A stretch of DNA of 8,723 nt, taken from positions 1-8,723 of the forward strand of contig URYI01000079.1 of NCBI GenBank assembly GCA_900552055.1. The letters run 5' to 3'. The notes under the pieces are model-generated. The model ran no database searches. It worked only from the letters and a program-made list of their open reading frames with translations, and was not told the origin of the DNA. The DNA is from an uncultured Eubacteriales bacterium. Lineage in GTDB: Bacteria; Bacillota; Clostridia; Christensenellales; QALW01. Positions 5,098 through 8,723 of the stretch are shown here, one piece after another (positions within the stretch are counted from its first letter, which is position 1; each line of letters starts with the position of its first letter). The translations under genes and the position numbers were made by a program.

Positions 5098-5829
5098 TCA
5101 GTCTTTTGCATTCTGCTTGTCCATATCTTCTAAAAATGCTAAGTCCTTTTTGCTTAAATTAGCTTTAGCCAGGAGGTCGGGACGGTTCCGCCGGGTGATT
5201 ACAAGCTGCTGTTCCCGGCGCCATTGGCTTATTTTGGCGTGGTTCCCGCTTAAAAGCACTTCAGGCACCCTCATTCCACGTATTTCCGCCGGCCGGGTGT
5301 ACTGAGGGAATTCCAGCAGCCCGTCGCTGAAGCTGTCCTCATGCGCGCTTTGAGCGCTGCCCAGCACGCCCCCTATAAAGCGGGAAATGCAGTCTATTAC
5401 CACAATAGCCGCCGGCTCTCCTCCCGTCAGGACATAATCCCCGATGGAAAGCTCTTCGTCCATGAGGTCTATAACCCGCTGGTCTATTCCTTCATAATGT
5501 CCGCAGAGCAGTATTAGCTGCTCCTTCTGGGCAAGCTCCTGGGCTATATCTGAATTAAACAGGCGGCCGCGCGGGGAAAGGCATATCTTGTATGCCTCGC
5601 CTGACGGACAGACGGAGTCCATGCAGTCCAATATAGGCTGAGGCATCATAAGCATGCCCGCACCTCCGCCGAAGGGATAATCGTCGGTATTTTTATGCTT
5701 GCTCTGGGAATAATCCCGAATATTTATTATTTCCAGCTCAATAATCCCGTTCTGAATCGCTCTGCCTAGTATGCTGTGCTTCAAGGGCTCAAGCATTTCG
5801 GGGAAAATGGTCAACACGCTGATTTTCAA
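5098..5829 (-). CDS. trmD: tRNA (guanine-N1)-methyltransferase TrmD
   Basis: TrmD methylates N1 of G37 in tRNAs that read codons beginning with C and some others, using S-adenosylmethionine, and prevents +1 frameshifting. The 243-residue product has normal length and the SPOUT features: MKISVLTIFPEM at the N-terminus, YPFGGGAGM (51–59), the deep-knot cofactor segments LLCGHYEGID (107–116) and SIGDYVLTGGEPA (128–140), then the flexible segment with D165 and QYTRP (176–180) that takes part in G37 recognition. The start is a TTG at 5829 that overlaps the rimM stop by four bases (TTGA), with AGGAGGAG about 8 nt upstream inside rimM, pointing to translational coupling. It is the last gene of the SRP-ribosome operon here; rplS, which usually follows, is absent. 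Confidence 0.97.
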   Translation of the reverse strand: MKISVLTIFPEMLEPLKHSILGRAIQNGIIELEIINIRDYSQSKHKNTDDYPFGGGAGMLMMPQPILDCMDSVCPSGEAYKICLSPRGRLFNSDIAQELAQKEQLILLCGHYEGIDQRVIDLMDEELSIGDYVLTGGEPAAIVVIDCISRFIGGVLGSAQSAHEDSFSDGLLEFPQYTRPAEIRGMRVPEVLLSGNHAKISQWRREQQLVITRRNRPDLLAKANLSKKDLAFLEDMDKQNAKD

Positions 5830-6338
5830 TCGCGTATCTCCTCCTCTTCCAACATGGATGAATCTATAATTATTCGCTTCGCCTGTATATCTATGTCCTT
5901 CACAAAAGCATCCACTACCGGCACAAGCAGTTCAGTGCCGTCCGGCCGCTGAATAACGTATACGTCATTTGCGCCCGGCTGCAGAACCTCTTTTAATGTT
6001 CCCAGGCTCGTCCCATCCAGGCCGACAGCCTCACAGCCTATAAGGTCGGCGATAAAATAGCGGCCTTCAGGCAATTTTACGGCGTGCTCGCGGTCTATAT
6101 AGAGGTATTGCCCGCGTAAGCCTTCGGCCGCCGTGCGGTCGTATATCCGTTCCAGAAATAAGTATACCGCGTCTTTTCCTATTCTTGCTCCCATTATGCG
6201 CACGGGCTTTTTTTCTTCGGATAAAAAAGCCTGCTTGAGCCCGATAAAGCGGCCGGGATCGTCGGTCAGAGGGAGAACCTTGATTTCACCGCGTATTCCC
6301 TGCGGTTTTAAAATCAGTCCAATTTTCAAATATTCCAT
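5826..6338 (-). CDS. rimM: Ribosome maturation factor RimM
   Basis: RimM assists assembly of the 30S head domain, binding ribosomal protein uS19 near 16S rRNA helices 31 and 33b. The 170-residue product has the two expected beta-barrel parts. The N-terminal RimM domain (about 1–85) starts IGLILKPQGIRGEIKV, where the usual PHG is PQG. The C-terminal PRC-barrel (about 92–165) carries GRYFIADLIG, GANDVYVI and LLVPVVDAFVKDID. The ATG has GCAGGAG 5–7 nt upstream. The stop overlaps the trmD start. A terminator-like hairpin lies just upstream, between khpA and this gene, so RimM and TrmD may be made in smaller amounts than the upstream proteins. Confidence 0.95.
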   Translation of the reverse strand: MEYLKIGLILKPQGIRGEIKVLPLTDDPGRFIGLKQAFLSEEKKPVRIMGARIGKDAVYLFLERIYDRTAAEGLRGQYLYIDREHAVKLPEGRYFIADLIGCEAVGLDGTSLGTLKEVLQPGANDVYVIQRPDGTELLVPVVDAFVKDIDIQAKRIIIDSSMLEEEEIRD

Positions 6339-6357
6339 AATAACTCCTGCTGGTATT

Positions 6358-6392
6358 AAAAAAGCGGACGCTTTTTAAAAGGCGCGCCCGCT
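6358..6392 (-). terminator. Intrinsic-terminator-like hairpin inside the operon
   Basis: Read leftwards, AGCGGGCGC (6392–6384) pairs with GCGTCCGCT (6371–6363), eight Watson-Crick pairs and one G-U, with a 12-nt loop, and runs directly into a T6 tract (6363–6358). This is a standard terminator form located 10 nt past the khpA stop and 20 nt before the rimM start. With no visible new promoter behind it, it probably acts as a partial terminator or attenuator within the operon. Confidence 0.8.
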
Positions 6393-6401
6393 ATATAAAG
6401 C

Positions 6402-6629
6402 TTATACAATCTCAACAAATACATTTTCACCGCTCTGGCTTGCAGCCGATTTGACAATGGTGCGGATGGAGCGGGCTATACGGCCCTGTCTGCCTATTAT
6501 TCTTCCCATGTCGTCAGGATGCACGCGCACTTCGATGGTATATCCGTCCTCTGACGGCTTGCGGCTTATTTGCACCTCGTCTGGATTCTTAACTAAAGCT
6601 TTAACGATGTATTCTACCAAACCTTCCAT
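6402..6629 (-). CDS. khpA: KH-domain RNA-binding protein KhpA (YlqC)
   Basis: This 75-residue single-KH-domain protein belongs to the KhpA/YlqC family, which binds RNA, usually with KhpB (Jag/EloR), and influences cell division and elongation in several Gram-positives. The RNA-gripping GxxG loop is visible as IIGRQGR (44–50), flanked by the expected strand YTIEVRVHPDDMG and helix IARSIRTIVKSAA. The length matches the family. The ATG is preceded by GAAAGGAG about 6 nt upstream and lies 30 nt after the rpsP stop, its usual place. Immediately downstream is a terminator-like hairpin. Confidence 0.95.
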   Translation of the reverse strand: MEGLVEYIVKALVKNPDEVQISRKPSEDGYTIEVRVHPDDMGRIIGRQGRIARSIRTIVKSAASQSGENVFVEIV

Positions 6630-6659
6630 ATTAAGCTCCTTTCATAGGGCGTTTTAAGG

Positions 6660-6902
6660 TTATTGAATAGCGCCGCTTATTTTGAGCAGTTTTTTAACCG
6701 TATCGGTGGGCTGTGCTCCGTTATTCAGCCATTTCTGGGCAGCCTCGTTATCTACCTTTATTTCGGCGGGATCGCATAAGGGATTATAATATCCTATTTC
6801 CTCTATGCAGCGTCCGTCTCTGGGCGAACGGCTGTCCGCCACTACAATGCGGTAAAACGGGTTTTTCTTTGAACCCAGTCTCTTTAATCTGATTTTTATC
6901 AT
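6660..6902 (-). CDS. rpsP: 30S ribosomal protein bS16
   Basis: bS16 is an early-binding small-subunit protein that contacts 16S rRNA near helices 15 and 17 and stabilises the body of the 30S. The 80-residue sequence shows the family signature [21 protein letters not shown], then SPRDGR and EIGYYNPL, ending in the helix [17 protein letters not shown]. The ribosome binding site is GGAGGA, 6–7 nt before the ATG. It sits 53 nt after ffh and 30 nt before khpA, the conserved order. I saw no autoregulatory leader motif. Confidence 0.97.
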   Translation of the reverse strand: MIKIRLKRLGSKKNPFYRIVVADSRSPRDGRCIEEIGYYNPLCDPAEIKVDNEAAQKWLNNGAQPTDTVKKLLKISGAIQ

Positions 6903-6955
6903 TTTTTATTCCTCCAAAATTTTTATATAACATCGCTTAAAGCGTTGTTTTTATC

Positions 6956-8287
6956 CTAAAAGCGCGGACGGAATTTTCCTTTTTTGCCGCCCATTCTTGT
7001 AAACTTCTTCATCATATCCTTAATTTGCTCATATTGGCGTATAAGCTGGTTGACGTCCTGCACGCTGGTGCCGCTGCCTGCGGCTATGCGCCTGCGTCTG
7101 GAAGCGTTCAGGATATTGGGATTGCGCCTCTCCTTAGGGGTCATGGAAAGGATTATCCCTTCCATGCGGTTAATGCGCTTCTGGTCTATATCCTCAGGCT
7201 TTATATTGTTTTTATTGACGCCGGGCAGCATATTGAGGATATCTCCTATGGAGCCCATCTTTTTCATCTGCTTGAACTGCTCCAGGAAATCTTCCAGGTC
7301 AAATTGCTGTTTGCGCAGCTTTTCCTCCAGCCTTGCCGCGGCTTTTTCATCAAAGCTCTCTTCAGCCTTTTCAATAAGGGATAATACGTCCCCCATACCC
7401 AATATGCGCGAGGCCATGCGGTCGGGATAAAAAGGCTCTATAGCGTCTAAAGAAATTTTTTCTCCTATGCCGCTGAACTTTATCGGGCAGCCTGTGACCG
7501 CACGAACCGAAAGCGCCGCGCCTCCGCGCGTATCGCCGTCCAGCTTGGTCAGGATAACGCCCGTTATTCCCAGGCTTTCGTTAAAAGCCTTGGCTACGTT
7601 TACGGCGTCCTGGCCCGTCATGGCGTCTACAGTCAGCAGTATTTCATGGGGGGACACAGTCTTTTTAACCCGTTTGAGCTCGTCCATAAGCTCCTGGTCT
7701 ATATGCAGCCGGCCGGCAGTATCCAGTATGACTGTATCATATTGATAGCTTTTGGCGTAGTCCACCGCTTCCTTTACTGTTTTAACCGGGTCCTGCGTGC
7801 CCTTTTCAAAGACAGTCAGATCAAAGGCTTTGCCTACGGTCTGTAATTGGCTGATAGCCGCTGGACGGTAAATATCTCCCGCCACTAATAGCGGACGCTT
7901 GCCCTGCTTTTTAAGCAGACCGCCTAATTTGCCGCACATGGTAGTCTTGCCAGCGCCCTGGAGGCCGCAGAGCATTATTATGGTGGGAGGAGAGCTGGAA
8001 ACAGCCAGCTTAGCGTTAGTGCCTCCCATTAATGCGGTTAATTCGTCCCGCACCAGCTTTATAACCTGCTGGCCGGGGGTAAGGCTTTCAAGGATTTCCG
8101 TTCCTACGGCTTTCTGGCTTAATGAGGCGCAGAAATCCTTGGCTACGGTGAAATTGACGTCTGCCTCCAGGAGCGCCATGCGGACTTCCCGCATAGCCGC
8201 CTTTACGTCCGCTTCGCTTAATTTTCCGCGGCCGGTAAGCTTTTTAAAAACCTCCTGCAGCTTTTGCGTAAGCCCTTCAAATGCCAT
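6956..8287 (-). CDS. ffh: Signal recognition particle protein Ffh
   Basis: Ffh is the SRP54 GTPase that, with 4.5S/6S RNA, recognises signal sequences on ribosomes and delivers them to FtsY at the membrane. The 443-residue product is full length. The N domain is about 1–95. The G domain includes P-loop GLQGAGKTT (108–116), DTAGR (189–193) and TKLDGD (247–252). The M domain (about 297–430) has the methionine-rich signal-binding helices, and the SRP-RNA-binding segment with RRRRIAAGSGTS spans 397–408. The ATG has GGAGGA upstream and overlaps the end of ylxM by 11 nt, implying coupled translation. FtsY, often next to this pair, is not present on this side of the promoter. Confidence 0.98.
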   Translation of the reverse strand: MAFEGLTQKLQEVFKKLTGRGKLSEADVKAAMREVRMALLEADVNFTVAKDFCASLSQKAVGTEILESLTPGQQVIKLVRDELTALMGGTNAKLAVSSSPPTIIMLCGLQGAGKTTMCGKLGGLLKKQGKRPLLVAGDIYRPAAISQLQTVGKAFDLTVFEKGTQDPVKTVKEAVDYAKSYQYDTVILDTAGRLHIDQELMDELKRVKKTVSPHEILLTVDAMTGQDAVNVAKAFNESLGITGVILTKLDGDTRGGAALSVRAVTGCPIKFSGIGEKISLDAIEPFYPDRMASRILGMGDVLSLIEKAEESFDEKAAARLEEKLRKQQFDLEDFLEQFKQMKKMGSIGDILNMLPGVNKNNIKPEDIDQKRINRMEGIILSMTPKERRNPNILNASRRRRIAAGSGTSVQDVNQLIRQYEQIKDMMKKFTRMGGKKGKFRPRF

Positions 8288-8606
8288 TGTCGTCCTCCGA
8301 TGCTTGTTTAAATTGAGCTATAAGTTCGTCCACTTCAGGCAGCTTCAGCTCCCGGAGCCGATCCAGCAGCCTTTCCAGCCTTAAGCTGTTCCTGAGCAGT
8401 CCCAGTTCCTTTTCCATATGTTCAAGCGTATTTTCCGCCTTTTTCAGGCAGTCCCGCACTCCCTGTCGGGAAATGCCGAGCAGCTCGCTTATTTCAGAAA
8501 GAGAAAGATCCTCCTCATAATAAAGCTGCATGCATTCCCGCTGTTTTTGGGTCAGCAATGGGGAATAGCTATCCAGCAGCATACACATCCTGACGTTCTT
8601 TTCCAT
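8277..8606 (-). CDS. ylxM: UPF0122 family DNA-binding protein YlxM
   Basis: YlxM/UPF0122 proteins are small helix-turn-helix proteins almost always encoded directly before ffh in Bacillota; a role as SRP accessory factor or local regulator has been proposed. The 109-residue product begins with a LDSYSPLLTQKQRECMQLYYEEDLS segment like sigma region 4, followed by the HTH (about 33–62, with LSEISELLGISRQGVRDCLKKAE) and a C-terminal helix rich in leucine and charge. The length is typical. The ATG has only a weak, A/G-rich ribosome binding site (AGAAAG). It is the first gene of the operon, with a strong promoter about 55 nt upstream, and its end overlaps ffh. Confidence 0.94.
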   Translation of the reverse strand: MEKNVRMCMLLDSYSPLLTQKQRECMQLYYEEDLSLSEISELLGISRQGVRDCLKKAENTLEHMEKELGLLRNSLRLERLLDRLRELKLPEVDELIAQFKQASEDDNGI

Positions 8607-8625
8607 ATTTCAGCTTTCTTTCTCT

Positions 8626-8655
8626 TAAAGCCTGTAAAGCCTGAAAACTTTACAG
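8626..8655 (-). promoter_or_regulatory. 5'-end hairpin and tandem repeat in the operon leader
   Basis: CTGTAAAG (8655–8648) and CTTTACAG (8639–8632) form a perfect 8-bp stem with an 8-nt loop, starting at or within a base or two of the predicted transcription start (about 8654). The right arm is part of a 9-nt tandem repeat, TAAAGCCTG, at 8626–8634 and 8635–8643 on the plus strand. A hairpin at the very 5' end is known to stabilise bacterial mRNAs; that role here is inferred. Confidence 0.5.
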
Positions 8656-8660
8656 CGGGT

Positions 8661-8690
8661 AATATACCATGCTTTTGGGGCGGCTGTCAA
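8661..8690 (-). promoter_or_regulatory. Promoter of the ylxM–ffh–rpsP–khpA–rimM–trmD operon
   Basis: Read leftwards, TTGACA (8690–8685), an 18-nt spacer and TATATT (8666–8661), with TGG just before the -10 forming an extended -10. The -35 is a perfect match. This should be a strong housekeeping promoter, and it places ylxM as the first gene of the transcript. Positions 8691–8723 show nothing further. Confidence 0.8.
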
Positions 8691-8723
8691 GTGTTTTTTT
8701 ACGGCGGCGAATAAATTAAAGGG

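Noticed and set aside
5006..5305. Plus-strand frames antisense to trmD, rimM, ffh and ylxM
   Set aside because: Shadows of well-identified minus-strand genes with no ribosome binding sites or family features.
1..8723. CRISPR arrays, tRNA/rRNA genes, insertion sequences
   Set aside because: No regularly spaced repeats, cloverleaf-like segments with TTCRA motifs, transposase frames or terminal inverted repeats with target duplications were seen on either strand.

Overview
The window looks like chromosomal DNA of a Bacillota member, most likely a Clostridia-type anaerobe. The basis is the minus-strand block ylxM–ffh–rpsP–khpA–rimM–trmD, a signature gene order of low-GC Gram-positives, together with GGAGG ribosome binding sites, sigma-A-type promoters and an MEP-pathway ispE. 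No species can be named from the sequence alone. There is no sign of a mobile element apart from one phage-type regulator at the left end.

Layout, left to right. Positions 1–45 hold GC-rich hairpins followed by a T run, probably the terminator of a plus-strand gene off the left edge. Positions 71–565 (minus) encode a small coiled-coil plus helix-turn-helix protein resembling phage ArpU/DUF1492 regulators. Its control region (566–743) has three striking features: a perfect TTGACA-17-TATAAT promoter, two copies of a 17-bp palindrome 83 bp apart, and a hairpin between the Shine-Dalgarno and the ATG. A GNAT acetyltransferase (753–1244, minus) is divergent from ispE (1443–2330, plus), and each has its own recognisable promoter. 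A tandem class II aldolase with a degenerate second domain follows (2512–3804) and ends in a strong terminator.

Positions 3868–5097 carry no convincing protein gene. The left part (3868 to about 4570) is purine-rich on the plus strand, full of stops, and can form several local helices, so it is the best candidate for an undescribed or ornate large non-coding RNA. The right part holds GC-rich palindromes, a G-run polypurine tract, an A-B-B-A repeat arrangement and a 13-bp inverted repeat behind trmD.

The right 3.6 kb is the SRP/ribosome-maturation operon, read leftwards from a strong promoter at 8661–8690. YlxM and Ffh belong to co-translational protein targeting. bS16, KhpA, RimM and TrmD serve 30S assembly, RNA binding and tRNA m1G37 modification. 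Two departures from the common layout stand out: an intrinsic-terminator-like hairpin sits inside the operon between khpA and rimM, and neither ftsY (upstream) nor rplS (downstream of trmD) is present at its usual place.
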